Shown here: one piece after another, positions 1-7,634 of the stretch | How the letters are laid out: every line of letters starts with the position of its first letter | Numbering within the stretch: the stretch's first letter is position 1 | Source of the DNA: an uncultured Candidatus Melainabacteria bacterium | GTDB lineage: Bacteria; Cyanobacteriota; Vampirovibrionia; Gastranaerophilales; Gastranaerophilaceae | Direction: 5' to 3' | NCBI GenBank assembly: GCA_947525005.1 | Contig: CANNUY010000012.1 | Coordinates: 1-62,131, forward strand | Length of the DNA: 62,131 nucleotides | The notes under the pieces: generated by a model | Told to the model about the DNA's origin: nothing | What the model saw: only the letters and a program-made list of their open reading frames with translations | Database searches by the model: none | Made by a program: the position numbers and the translations under genes

Positions 1-458
1 TCAACAAGTATTTAGTCGTTCGACTTACGTTATTTTCATAACGCTCGTTTTCAGCTATTCTATTTTCAATGTTCAATACATTTTTATTTCACTGCTATAT
101 TTAATTTTATTCTCTTAAATCGCTAGTGTAATTATTTTTCGGCTTGCTCTCTTGAGTTATCCTTAACTCCTGAGCACATTATCTATACTACTCCATAAAT
201 TTTTAAAATCAAGCATTATTTTTTAAAAATTTTTTCTAAATTGCAACCTTTTTGTAATTCCTTATTATTATTGAAATACAACCGTTCACAAAACTTAAAA
301 ATTTTTATTTTCTTCTATTGTTCTTCTAACAATTTGTTTATTACATGTTATAAAAGCATGTTTTCATGGAACTACATGAATAGAAGTATTTGTTGCCCTA
401 TTACAAAAAATGATTTATCATAAAGGAAACTTAACAAAAAGAAACGTATAAACTAATA
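1..458. other. Gene-poor left edge
   Basis: AT-rich stretch before the first gene. A 60-codon open frame at 241-423 lacks a ribosome binding site and reads as low-complexity Phe/Asn/Ser/Leu, so I do not call it a gene. On the minus strand only stop-ridden frames are visible. There is a short hairpin-capable segment around 153-172 but no following T-run. I see no RNA gene. Confidence 0.5.
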
Positions 459-467
459 TGCTATAAT
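459..467 (+). promoter_or_regulatory. Extended -10 promoter for the Ycf45-like ATPase gene
   Basis: TG-C-TATAAT, an extended -10 element (TGnTATAAT), lies 23 nt before the start codon at 491. No good -35 is present at 17 bp, which is usual for extended -10 promoters. A GGAG motif follows at 474-477, somewhat far (13 nt) from the ATG. Confidence 0.5.
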
Positions 468-490
468 CTAATTGGAGATATGATAAATTA

Positions 491-2086
491 ATGAACGACC
501 TACAATTTCAAAATGACATTGATTGTCTACTGTCTATACTTCCATCTGCTATCAGAAATGAAGTAACCACTTCCCAAATGAGTGATGTAATCGAGATAGT
601 ACTTGATATCGGCAGACGACCAGAAATCCGACACTCGAACGGAAAAATTGATAAGCTGAATACGGGCGATATAACGTATAAAGATTTAGATGAAATCGTT
701 TCTAAAATACCAGAATTTACAACTGATAACAGATCAGGCATTCCAGGAACACTGCACAGGATAAGTGCAATCCGAAATAGGCAAGGCAAAATTGTAGGCT
801 TAACATGTAGAATAGGTCGTGTAGTAACAGGAACAATCGCTTGTATTAAAGATTTCTGCACAATGGGTAAAAGTATCCTATTTTTAGGCAGACCAGGGGT
901 AGGTAAAACTACAAAACTACGTGAAATCTCACGTCTTGTTGCTGATGAATTAGGCAAAAGAGTTGTTGTTGTTGATACTTCTAACGAAATTGCTGGAGAT
1001 GGTGATATACCTCACCCAGCTATTGGCTCCGCTCGTAGAATGCAGGTTCGTCAACCTGAATTCCAAAAAGATATTATGATTGAAGCTGTAGAGAACCACA
1101 CCCCAGAGGTTATAGTTGTTGATGAAATTGGCACAGAAGAAGAAGCAGCTGCCGCAAGAACAATTGCAGAAAGAGGGGTTATGCTTATTGCAACTGCTCA
1201 CGGTAACACTCTTGAAAACCTTATCAAAAACCCTACTCTATCTGACCTCGTTGGTGGCATTCAATCTGTTACACTTGGTGATGATGAGGCTAAACGTCGT
1301 TCATCTCAAAAAACTGTTCTTGAACGTGAAAAACAGCCAACTTTTGATATTGTTATAGAAATTATTGATAGAAATACTCTCGCTGTATACAAAAATACAG
1401 CTGAAGCAGTTGACTATATACTAAGAGGGTGGCCTCTCAGACCTGAAATTAGAAAAGTTCAACCAGAAGATGAAAACTCTGTTATCACTACTGAAAAAGA
1501 GTCTATTTCTGAACATATTTCAAATATTGAAAAGAAACTTTCTGAAAAACCTGATGACACGCTTAAATTTTCTTTCTCTCGTCAAGATTATGTAGAAAGT
1601 GTAAAACCTATCAAAAAAATATACCTTTATGCAGTATCAAGAAGTATTGTTGATAAGGCTATAGAACGACTTGACCTTAATGCAGAAATTACAAGAAATA
1701 TTGATGATGCAGATATTGTTATTGCACACAAAAACTTTGCAAAAGGTGGAGCAAGAGTTTTATCAACTGCCAATGATTACAGATTACAGGTATTCTTTAT
1801 CAAAACAAACTCAATGGCTCAAATCCAAAAAGTATTGAAAGATGCACTCTGCATAGAAAACTTACCTGAAGGAATTCACGGATATTGTGATGCCACCGAG
1901 AAAGCACTTGACGAAGCAAAAGAAGCTATCAATAAAATCCTTGCAGGAAAAGCTCGAAAAATAGAACTTTCGCCACAAAATCAACAAATTAGAAAACTTC
2001 AACACGCTCTAGTTGAACAACACAACCTTGAAAGTACATCTATTGGTGAGGGTACTCAAAGACATTTGAGAATTACAAACAAATAA
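491..2086 (+). CDS. R3H domain / AAA ATPase, Ycf45-SpoIIIAA-like
   Basis: A 531-residue soluble ATPase. After an N-terminal region there is a RecA/AAA-type core with Walker A GRPGVGKTT at 133-141 and Walker B VIVVDEIG at about 207-214, resembling SpoIIIAA and secretion ATPase folds. The C-terminus, from about residue 498, carries an R3H-type motif (RKLQH followed by a basic stretch ending RHLRI), known to bind single-stranded nucleic acid. This architecture and length match the conserved cyanobacterial/plastid Ycf45 family, whose role is unsettled. The middle (about 350-480) looks like a second, non-ATPase domain. It is transcribed alone, from the extended -10 at 459-467 to the hairpin at 2111-2142. 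It is one of the better lineage clues in the window. Confidence 0.85.
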   Translation: MNDLQFQNDIDCLLSILPSAIRNEVTTSQMSDVIEIVLDIGRRPEIRHSNGKIDKLNTGDITYKDLDEIVSKIPEFTTDNRSGIPGTLHRISAIRNRQGKIVGLTCRIGRVVTGTIACIKDFCTMGKSILFLGRPGVGKTTKLREISRLVADELGKRVVVVDTSNEIAGDGDIPHPAIGSARRMQVRQPEFQKDIMIEAVENHTPEVIVVDEIGTEEEAAAARTIAERGVMLIATAHGNTLENLIKNPTLSDLVGGIQSVTLGDDEAKRRSSQKTVLEREKQPTFDIVIEIIDRNTLAVYKNTAEAVDYILRGWPLRPEIRKVQPEDENSVITTEKESISEHISNIEKKLSEKPDDTLKFSFSRQDYVESVKPIKKIYLYAVSRSIVDKAIERLDLNAEITRNIDDADIVIAHKNFAKGGARVLSTANDYRLQVFFIKTNSMAQIQKVLKDALCIENLPEGIHGYCDATEKALDEAKEAINKILAGKARKIELSPQNQQIRKLQHALVEQHNLESTSIGEGTQRHLRITNK

Positions 2087-2110
2087 ATTACAAATGATTT
2101 TTTAATAGAT

Positions 2111-2150
2111 AGTGCGAGATTTGGAAATCCAAATCTCGCACTTAAATTTT
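2111..2150. terminator. Bidirectional terminator between convergent genes
   Basis: A perfect 14-bp stem (2111-2124 with 2129-2142) and an AAAT loop, followed by a T-rich tail on the plus strand and an A-rich upstream side that gives Ts on the minus strand. It sits between the plus-strand ATPase gene ending at 2086 and the minus-strand gene ending at 2177, so it probably serves both. Confidence 0.85.
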
Positions 2151-2176
2151 TATGCTATTTATAAATCGACAATCTT

Positions 2177-3067
2177 TTACGCATTAAATGTCTTATATGA
2201 TCTTTCAATGCTCTTACTTACAATTTGTTTTACTGAATCATATTCAGTTTTTAAAGCATTGTGTTGAGTATCAATTTGAGAAAGTGTCAAATCAAGTTTT
2301 GAATCTTTAATATCAAGTTCTTTTACTCTATGTTCGTATTCAGTTCTTGCTTCATTAACCAATTCTTCACTATAAGTTTCTGTAATATCTGGATCTTCAG
2401 CAACGCCTGTCTTAGCAAAGATATTAATACTACTACCATTCAATGTGTCAGATTTTGTAGTCATTTTACACAAGAACAATTCTGCATTATTAATACCATT
2501 CATTAACCAATCTCTATCAGTTGTTTTTTCTGAATAAATAGTATCATAACCTCTGCTGTTTACAAATTCTCCATTATCATTTTGATAACCTATTATTTGG
2601 TAATAAATTGATTTCCAATAATCATAATTACCATCATTTTTCATTTCAGCAAATATTTCGTCTGTAGTAGTCAAATCAGCTCTGCCAGAATACAAATAAT
2701 TCTTACCAACAATTTCTAAGAAAGAATCAAGTGAATCTAATGTATTAACATCAATTTTACTTGTAATCTGTTCTGGTAATAATATATTACCCTCAGCATT
2801 AGTAACAGCATACATAGATTGAAGTACACCTGCTGAACGACTTACTAAATTTGTATAAGTAACATCTTTAAACTCATTACCATTAGCAGTAACGACAGTC
2901 ATTTGAAGTTTTGATGCATCCATTGCATCTAAATATTTTTCATATGCTTCATTTTCGTCATCAGCCAAATCTAACTTAGAATACTGAATACCTTGTGCCT
3001 GAAATTCTAAATCATGCATTCTTGACGTTAACGATAACAAACGTACTTGTGACGCTGACATTCCCAT
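2177..3067 (-). CDS. Hypothetical protein with hook-like helical termini
   Basis: 296 residues, no signal peptide and no membrane segment. It opens with MGMSASQVRLLSLTSRMHDLE, an amphipathic helix rich in Ser/Gln/Leu, and ends with a long predicted coiled coil (about 225-296; repeated Leu/Ile spacing, KELDIKDSKLDLTLSQIDTQ). Helical N- and C-terminal ends that could pair are typical of flagellar hook/filament-type axial proteins, but no further match is evident and no flagellar gene lies nearby. The start is supported by AGGAG 9 nt upstream. It is monocistronic, with a plausible promoter at 3162-3191. I do not recognise the family; the similarity to axial proteins is inference. Confidence 0.65.
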   Translation of the reverse strand: MGMSASQVRLLSLTSRMHDLEFQAQGIQYSKLDLADDENEAYEKYLDAMDASKLQMTVVTANGNEFKDVTYTNLVSRSAGVLQSMYAVTNAEGNILLPEQITSKIDVNTLDSLDSFLEIVGKNYLYSGRADLTTTDEIFAEMKNDGNYDYWKSIYYQIIGYQNDNGEFVNSRGYDTIYSEKTTDRDWLMNGINNAELFLCKMTTKSDTLNGSSINIFAKTGVAEDPDITETYSEELVNEARTEYEHRVKELDIKDSKLDLTLSQIDTQHNALKTEYDSVKQIVSKSIERSYKTFNA

Positions 3068-3161
3068 TGTCGTTTACTCCTATTAGTTCCTTTTCCATGC
3101 ATAACGGCACTTTCAGACTAAAACTTTAGACTTTTTAAAGAACAGTTTACAAAAGTTCACA

Positions 3162-3191
3162 ATTATACAACAAAAAAGGCAATTAATTCAA
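3162..3191 (-). promoter_or_regulatory. Promoter for the hook-like hypothetical gene
   Basis: On the minus strand TTGAAT (3191-3186), an 18-nt spacer and a perfect TATAAT (3167-3162). It would give a leader of about 88 nt before the ATG at 3067. Confidence 0.45.
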
Positions 3192-3249
3192 AAGGATATA
3201 CTTTATATATATGTAAATAAGATTTATAAATTATAGAGAGCGATAACAA

Positions 3250-3411
3250 ATGAAAGAATTTTTCAAATTATTATCATCGCCACTACCTGAGTTTAGTGAC
3301 GACCCAATTTCTAATTGTGCAAATAACCTAAAAAATTTAGAAAGATTGAAAGCTTCATATCCACACGAAGAAAAGAAAACAACAGCTCTATGTATAAATT
3401 TAAAAGCATAA
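3250..3411 (+). CDS. Small hypothetical protein, 53 residues
   Basis: A short open frame starting MKEFFKLLSSPLPEF and ending in INLKA-stop, with normal amino acid composition (mixed charged and hydrophobic, two Cys). A weak purine-rich GAGAG lies about 8 nt upstream. The stop codon is immediately followed by an intrinsic terminator (3412-3443), which is the main argument that this is a real transcription unit. The minus-strand frame over the same DNA is Phe-rich and has no start signal. I recognise no family. Confidence 0.45.
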   Translation: MKEFFKLLSSPLPEFSDDPISNCANNLKNLERLKASYPHEEKKTTALCINLKA

Positions 3412-3443
3412 AAAACTTTGTTAAAAAATAACAAAGTTTTTTT
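3412..3443 (+). terminator. Intrinsic terminator after the 53-residue ORF
   Basis: A 12-bp stem (3412-3423 with 3429-3440), AAAAA loop, then a run of seven Ts shared between the stem end and tail. It lies directly after the stop codon at 3411. Confidence 0.7.
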
Positions 3444-3504
3444 ATTTAAAGATAATGTCAAATTAAAGAAATTTTATAATATAAATATACAAATTAACCA
3501 CAAC

Positions 3505-3531
3505 AAAGCGAGTAACAAAGTTACTCGCTTT
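3505..3531. terminator. Hairpin ending the ribosomal protein operon
   Basis: A perfect 12-bp stem (3505-3516 with 3520-3531) and 3-nt loop, located 38 nt after the rpsN stop. The T-tract is better on the plus strand (TTTATTAATTGTTTTT) than on the minus strand, so it may end the minus-strand operon only partly, or act in both directions. Confidence 0.65.
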
Positions 3532-3568
3532 ATTAATTGTTTTTGTTAGTCTAAATAAGTTTAAAGAA

Positions 3569-3775
3569 CTACCAGCTTGCTTTAGTAACACCAGGTAACA
3601 AACCTTGATGAGCCATTTTTCTCAAACAGATTCTGCAAAGACCGAAATCTCTATGGAAGCCGTGAGGTCTGCCACAAATACTACATCTGTTATGTAGTCT
3701 TACTTTTGGATATTTACCTTTTTCTGCCAATTCACGTCTGGTTTCTTCCTTATTTATCATCGCTTTCTTAGCCAC
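3569..3775 (-). CDS. rpsN: 30S ribosomal protein S14, zinc-binding type
   Basis: 68 residues with the C+ (zinc) signature: C31-x2-C34 and C47-x2-C50 flanking GRPHGFHRDFGL, then RKMAHQG. It is slightly longer at the N-terminus than the usual 61-residue zinc form. It helps assemble the 30S head near S3, S10 and S19. It is the last gene of this cluster; in most bacteria rpsH (S8) would follow directly, but here a hairpin and unrelated DNA follow. Confidence 0.97.
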   Translation of the reverse strand: MAKKAMINKEETRRELAEKGKYPKVRLHNRCSICGRPHGFHRDFGLCRICLRKMAHQGLLPGVTKASW

Positions 3776-3834
3776 GATTTTCTCCTTTTGTTTTTACTTA
3801 ATATTTTACTCCATAAGAATTTTAAATCAAACTC

Positions 3835-4392
3835 TTATTTGTTCATACCTTTGAAAGGCATTCCCATCAAATGAAGTAATTCTCTTGCTTCATCATCAGT
3901 TTTTGCAGTTGTAATGATAGAAACATTCATACCCTTAACTAAATCTATTTCATCATAAGAAATTTCAGGGAATAATGATTGTTCTTTCAAACCTAATGTA
4001 TAGTTACCACGACCATCGAAACTCTTAGGGCTAATACCTCTAAAGTCACGAATACGAGGAAGAACTACACAAATAAGTTTTTGCAAGAAATCATACATTC
4101 TTTCACCACGTAATGTAACCATAGCACCAACTGGCATACCTTCTCTTAATTTGAAAGATGCAATTGATTTTTTAGCTTTTGTTACTACAGATTTTTGACC
4201 TGCAATTTTTGTTAATTGTGCTTCGATTACGTCTGCAATTTTTGAATTGTGAGATGCTTCACCAACACCCATGTTCAAAACAATTTTGTGAACTTTTGGA
4301 ATCATCATGTCATTTTCATAACCGAATTTTTCCTTCATAGCTGGTTTAACATCTTCTAGATATTTTGCTTTTAAATTTTTTGTTCTTACCAT
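3835..4392 (-). CDS. rplE: 50S ribosomal protein L5
   Basis: 185 residues of the expected length. Recognisable family motifs include KIVLNMGVGEA near 40, GAMVTLRG near 100, LPRIRDFRGI near 125 and FPEISYDEID near 155. L5 binds 5S rRNA and contacts the 30S head through bridge B1b. It lies between rplX and rpsN with gaps of 55 and 59 nt, looser than in the middle of the operon. Confidence 0.97.
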   Translation of the reverse strand: MVRTKNLKAKYLEDVKPAMKEKFGYENDMMIPKVHKIVLNMGVGEASHNSKIADVIEAQLTKIAGQKSVVTKAKKSIASFKLREGMPVGAMVTLRGERMYDFLQKLICVVLPRIRDFRGISPKSFDGRGNYTLGLKEQSLFPEISYDEIDLVKGMNVSIITTAKTDDEARELLHLMGMPFKGMNK

Positions 4393-4447
4393 TTTTCTTT
4401 TCCTTTACTTAAGATGATATTAATATCATTTCGCCTAAGCTAATATA

Positions 4448-4786
4448 TTAAACATCTAATGTTTCACCGCATTTTTTACAAACACGTACTTTTTTACCGT
4501 CTTTTACTTCATGACCAACTTTTGTTGGTTTTTCGCAACTAGGACAAACTACCATAACGTTTGAACTATCTAATGGAGCTTCAATTTTGTTCAAGCCACC
4601 TTGAATACCTAACATTGGGTTAGCTTTTTGAGCCTTAGTTACCATATTTACTCCTTCAACAATAACTTTTGCTTCAGAAGGAATAGCTTTTTTTACGTTT
4701 CCTGTTTTACCTTTATCTTTACCTGCTGTAACGATAACTCTATCGCCAGTCTTTACATGTAAAGATTTCTTTTTATTATCTGTCAT
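4448..4786 (-). CDS. rplX: 50S ribosomal protein L24 with C-terminal zinc ribbon
   Basis: 112 residues from the ATG at 4786. A TTG 12 nt further upstream is in frame, but it overlaps the GGAG that serves the ATG (spacing about 6 nt), so the shorter form is chosen. The N-terminal KOW region carries GDRVIVTAGKDKGKTG. The C-terminus carries two CxxC pairs (CPSC and CKKC), a zinc ribbon present in many bacterial L24 proteins. L24 starts 50S assembly on domain I of 23S rRNA. Confidence 0.95.
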   Translation of the reverse strand: MTDNKKKSLHVKTGDRVIVTAGKDKGKTGNVKKAIPSEAKVIVEGVNMVTKAQKANPMLGIQGGLNKIEAPLDSSNVMVVCPSCEKPTKVGHEVKDGKKVRVCKKCGETLDV

Positions 4787-4839
4787 TTCTTTCTCCAATT
4801 ATATTTGGTTGTGTCTTGCTAGTTTGCGATTTTGAGGTA

Positions 4840-4862
4840 TTTGGATTTATAAAAAATCCAAA
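4840..4862 (-). promoter_or_regulatory. Hairpin between rplN and rplX
   Basis: A 9-bp stem (4840-4848 with 4854-4862) with a 5-nt loop in the 93-nt rplN-rplX spacer. On the minus strand no long T-run follows, so it is more likely an mRNA processing or stability element than a full terminator. Function is inference. Confidence 0.35.
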
Positions 4863-4879
4863 CCCCTAACTCGCTAACC

Positions 4880-5248
4880 TTAAATTACTTCTGGTGCAAG
4901 AGAAACAATTTTCATAAAGTTGTTATCTCTCAACTCACGTGCAACTGGTCCAAATACACGAGTACCACGTGGGTTACCATCTTTGTTTATAACAACAGCT
5001 GCATTGTCATCAAATCTGATTACAGATCCGTCAGCACGAGTAATATCGTGTTTTGTTCTTACAATAACGGCTCTTACAACTTCAGATTTCTTAACAGCCA
5101 TATTTGGAGTAGCATCTTTTACTGTTGCAATAACAACATCACCTACTGATGCAAATTTCTTGTTTGAGCTACCCATTACACGAATAACCAACAATTCTTT
5201 TGCACCTGTATTATCTGCTACTGTTAATCTAGTTTCTTGTTGTATCAT
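4880..5248 (-). CDS. rplN: 50S ribosomal protein L14
   Basis: 122 residues from the ATG at 5248, which matches the family start MIQQETRLTVADNTGAK; a 12-codon upstream extension in the same frame is not supported. GTRVFGPVARELR near the C-terminus is the typical L14 signature. The start is preceded by AAGGAAAAT. L14 forms intersubunit bridge B5/B8. Confidence 0.97.
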   Translation of the reverse strand: MIQQETRLTVADNTGAKELLVIRVMGSSNKKFASVGDVVIATVKDATPNMAVKKSEVVRAVIVRTKHDITRADGSVIRFDDNAAVVINKDGNPRGTRVFGPVARELRDNNFMKIVSLAPEVI

Positions 5249-5267
5249 TGTTATATTTTCCTTTTTA

Positions 5268-5513
5268 CTATTTTGCTTTTTCAACTACTTCAAGCACTGA
5301 CCAACGTTTTCCGCCTGATAATGGTTTTGATTCAACAATTCTTACTGTATCACCTACACCACATTCATTCTTTTCATCGTGTGCTTTATAGTTTTTATTT
5401 GATTCAATAATTTTCTTGTATTTTGGATGTGGATCGTAAGACGCAACTTTTACAACTACTGTCTTATCCATCTTATCACTTACTACAATTCCTTGTCTTT
5501 CTTTCTTAGGCAT
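5268..5513 (-). CDS. rpsQ: 30S ribosomal protein S17
   Basis: 81 residues of OB-fold type. Family motifs: RQGIVVSDKMDKTVVV near the N-terminus, HPKYKKII near 30, GDTVRIVESKPLS near 55. It overlaps the 3' end of rpmC by 8 nt, which suggests translational coupling. It is a primary 16S rRNA binder in 30S assembly. Confidence 0.96.
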   Translation of the reverse strand: MPKKERQGIVVSDKMDKTVVVKVASYDPHPKYKKIIESNKNYKAHDEKNECGVGDTVRIVESKPLSGGKRWSVLEVVEKAK

Positions 5514-5703
5514 TTTCTACCTCTTTTTCTGTTATTACTGTCTTAACTTGAGCTATTGTTCTCTTTGTGTTTGAGATTGAAGCTGTATTTTCCAATTTGT
5601 TTGTAGATTTTTTTAATCTTAAATCGAATAATTCCTTCTTCAAATCAACAACTAGAGCTTTTAACTCATCAACTGATTTTTCACGAATATCTTGTAATTT
5701 CAT
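5506..5703 (-). CDS. rpmC: 50S ribosomal protein L29
   Basis: 65 residues forming two helices, starting MKLQDIREKSVDELK and carrying the family pattern LKKELFDLRLKKSTNKLENTA. It overlaps rpsQ by 8 nt and follows rplP by 12 nt. L29 lies at the peptide exit tunnel near L23. Confidence 0.95.
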   Translation of the reverse strand: MKLQDIREKSVDELKALVVDLKKELFDLRLKKSTNKLENTASISNTKRTIAQVKTVITEKEVENA

Positions 5704-5715
5704 TGTTTATTTCCC

Positions 5716-6132
5716 TTATTGTTGTTTCTCTTTTTCAACTACTTTTACTTTGATAGGTAATTTTTGAGCCGCTAATTCTAACGCTCTAACAGCTGTGTTT
5801 CTATCAAAATAATCTAATTCAAAAAGAATTCTGTTTGGTTTTACAACTGCTACCCAGTATTCTACGTTACCTTTACCAGAACCCATACGAGTTTCAGCTG
5901 GTTTTGCTGTAATTGGTTTATCTGGGAAGATTTTAATCCAAACGTTTCCGCCACGTTTGATTTCACGAGTCATAGCACGTCTAGCTGCTTCGATTTGACG
6001 GCTTGTAATCCAGCCTGGTTCAAGAGCTCTAAGTGCGTAACGACCAAATTCGAATTCTGTACCTCTTGTTTCAGTACCTTTCATTCTTCCTTTCATCATT
6101 TTGCGGAATTTTGTTTTTTTAGGCATTAACAT
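5716..6132 (-). CDS. rplP: 50S ribosomal protein L16
   Basis: 138 residues. The start MLMPKKTKFRK parallels the classic MLQPKRTKFRK of L16, so the first ATG is kept. WITSRQIEAARRAMTR near 40 and PDKPITAKPAETRMGSGKG near 69 are signature segments. L16 helps shape the A-site and the binding of EF-G and recycling factors. Confidence 0.97.
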   Translation of the reverse strand: MLMPKKTKFRKMMKGRMKGTETRGTEFEFGRYALRALEPGWITSRQIEAARRAMTREIKRGGNVWIKIFPDKPITAKPAETRMGSGKGNVEYWVAVVKPNRILFELDYFDRNTAVRALELAAQKLPIKVKVVEKEKQQ

Positions 6133-6151
6133 TTTTATTGTTCTCCTGTCA

Positions 6152-6886
6152 TTATTTACTGCTTACTTCTGCAGATTTTCCGCGTCTTGAACGCTTGTTG
6201 AATTTGTCTGCTGAATCTTTTGTACCTTTTGTCTTGATGTTTTGGTCAGCTTTTTCGCCTGGCATTAAATCACCTTTGAAAATCCAAACCTTAACACCAA
6301 TTTTACCCATTATTGTATCTGCTTCTGTGAAACCATAATCAACATCAGCTCTCAATGTTTGAAGAGGAATTCTTCCTTCTTTTGCCCATTCAGAACGTGC
6401 GATTTCAGCACCACCTAAACGACCTGATACCATAACTTTAATACCTTGAGCACCTGCTCTCATTGTTCTTTGCATTGCTTGCTTCATTGCTCTTCTGAAT
6501 GCAATACGTTTTTCCAATTGTTGAGCGATTGCTTCGGCTACTAATTGAGCATCTGTATCAATTCTTGCAACTTCTACTACATTGATTAGAATTTGTCTTC
6601 CTAAATATGCAGATACTTCTTTTTTCAAGTCTTCAATACCTTGTCCACCACGTCCTACAACGATACCTGGTTTTGCTGTAACTACAGTAATTGTTGTACT
6701 TTGTGATTTTCTATCTATTAAAATTCTTGAAACGCCTGCTGCGTATAATTTTTTCTTGATATATTTTCTGATTTTAGCATCTTCTGCTACAAAACCGGCA
6801 TAGTCTTTTACTTTTGCATACCATGTGCTTAACCATGGTTTAATAATTCCTACTCTAAATCCGGTTGGATGTGTTTTTTGTCCCAT
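6152..6886 (-). CDS. rpsC: 30S ribosomal protein S3
   Basis: 244 residues: start MGQKTHPTGFRVG, a KH domain with VVGRGGQGIEDLKK near 75-90 (the GxxG loop), then GRLGGAEIARSEW and GVKVWIFKGD in the C-terminal domain. A Lys/Ser-rich tail of about 30 residues follows. S3 forms the mRNA entry channel of the 30S head. Confidence 0.97.
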   Translation of the reverse strand: MGQKTHPTGFRVGIIKPWLSTWYAKVKDYAGFVAEDAKIRKYIKKKLYAAGVSRILIDRKSQSTTITVVTAKPGIVVGRGGQGIEDLKKEVSAYLGRQILINVVEVARIDTDAQLVAEAIAQQLEKRIAFRRAMKQAMQRTMRAGAQGIKVMVSGRLGGAEIARSEWAKEGRIPLQTLRADVDYGFTEADTIMGKIGVKVWIFKGDLMPGEKADQNIKTKGTKDSADKFNKRSRRGKSAEVSSK

Positions 6887-6898
6887 TTTATAATTTCC

Positions 6899-7237
6899 CT
6901 ATTTTGTTGTATCACTAACTACGATTGTAAGGTGAGAAGTTCTCTTTAAACGTCTATAAATACGTCCTTGAGCTCTTGGCTTACCTCTTTTGTATGTTGC
7001 ACTTTCGTCTGCATAGATTTCAGAAATCTTTAATGCATCTTCGCCAACACCATATTTTTCTTTTGCATTAGCAATTGCAGCTAATAAGTTCTTTTCAACA
7101 ACTTTTGCTGCAAAATAAGGCATAAAACGCAACATAGTTTTAGCGTCTTTAACTGCTTTTCCTCTTACTTCGTTGATTACTCTACGAAGTTTTCTTGCAG
7201 TCATTTTTATATCTGTTTGTCTTGCTTTTGCTTCCAT
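6899..7237 (-). CDS. rplV: 50S ribosomal protein L22
   Basis: 112 residues with the family core RKLRRVINEVRGK near 16-28 and the hairpin tip segment GRIYRRLKRTSHLTIVV near the C-terminus. This beta-hairpin lines the nascent peptide tunnel and is where macrolide resistance changes usually occur. It sits 12 nt upstream of rpsC. Confidence 0.97.
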   Translation of the reverse strand: MEAKARQTDIKMTARKLRRVINEVRGKAVKDAKTMLRFMPYFAAKVVEKNLLAAIANAKEKYGVGEDALKISEIYADESATYKRGKPRAQGRIYRRLKRTSHLTIVVSDTTK

Positions 7238-7258
7238 TTTATTTGTTCCTTATTTTTA

Positions 7259-7537
7259 TTATTTTCTCTTAGCGATGTCAGAACCTGCGTGACCTCTATA
7301 TAATCTTGTAGGTGCAAATTCACCTAACTTATGTCCAATCATTTGTTCAGTTACATATACAGGAACGTGAGTTTTCCCATTGTGAACAGCGATTGTGTGT
7401 CCTAACATATCTGGAATTATCATTGATGCCCTAGACCATGTTTTTACAACTTTCTTTTCAGAATTTGCATTCATTTTGTCTATTTTCTTTTGTAGAGCTT
7501 CTTCTACATAAGGGCCCTTTTTTAATGAACGTGCCAT
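7259..7537 (-). CDS. rpsS: 30S ribosomal protein S19
   Basis: 92 residues, start MARSLKKGPYVEEALQKK, with WSRASMIIPDMLGHTIAVHNGK and the C-terminal LGEFAPTRLYRGH. S19 binds the 30S head next to S13. The spacer to rplB upstream (7538-7634) holds a small perfect hairpin at 7589-7606. Confidence 0.97.
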   Translation of the reverse strand: MARSLKKGPYVEEALQKKIDKMNANSEKKVVKTWSRASMIIPDMLGHTIAVHNGKTHVPVYVTEQMIGHKLGEFAPTRLYRGHAGSDIAKRK

Positions 7538-7588
7538 TATTTCTCCTTTATAATTTCTTGTTTAGTCTTTTCGTGTTCTGTCTTTATC

Positions 7589-7606
7589 CGTTGGCTATCA
7601 CCAACG
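7589..7606 (-). promoter_or_regulatory. Small hairpin between rplB and rpsS
   Basis: CGTTGG and CCAACG arms around a 6-nt loop. No T-run follows in the minus-strand transcript. Possibly an RNA processing or stability element inside the operon. Confidence 0.3.
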
Positions 7607-7634
7607 AATTCAGACTTCACACTTGGCCTAAGCC

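Noticed and set aside
241..423. A 60-codon open frame at the left edge
   Set aside because: No ribosome binding site, low-complexity composition, and no promoter near.
3231..3461. A 76-codon minus-strand frame opposite the small plus-strand ORF
   Set aside because: Phe/Ser-rich, spans the terminator hairpin and has no start signal. The plus-strand frame fits better.
4920..5300. A 126-codon plus-strand frame over rplN
   Set aside because: It is the antisense of a clear ribosomal protein gene; similar shadows occur across the whole S10 cluster.
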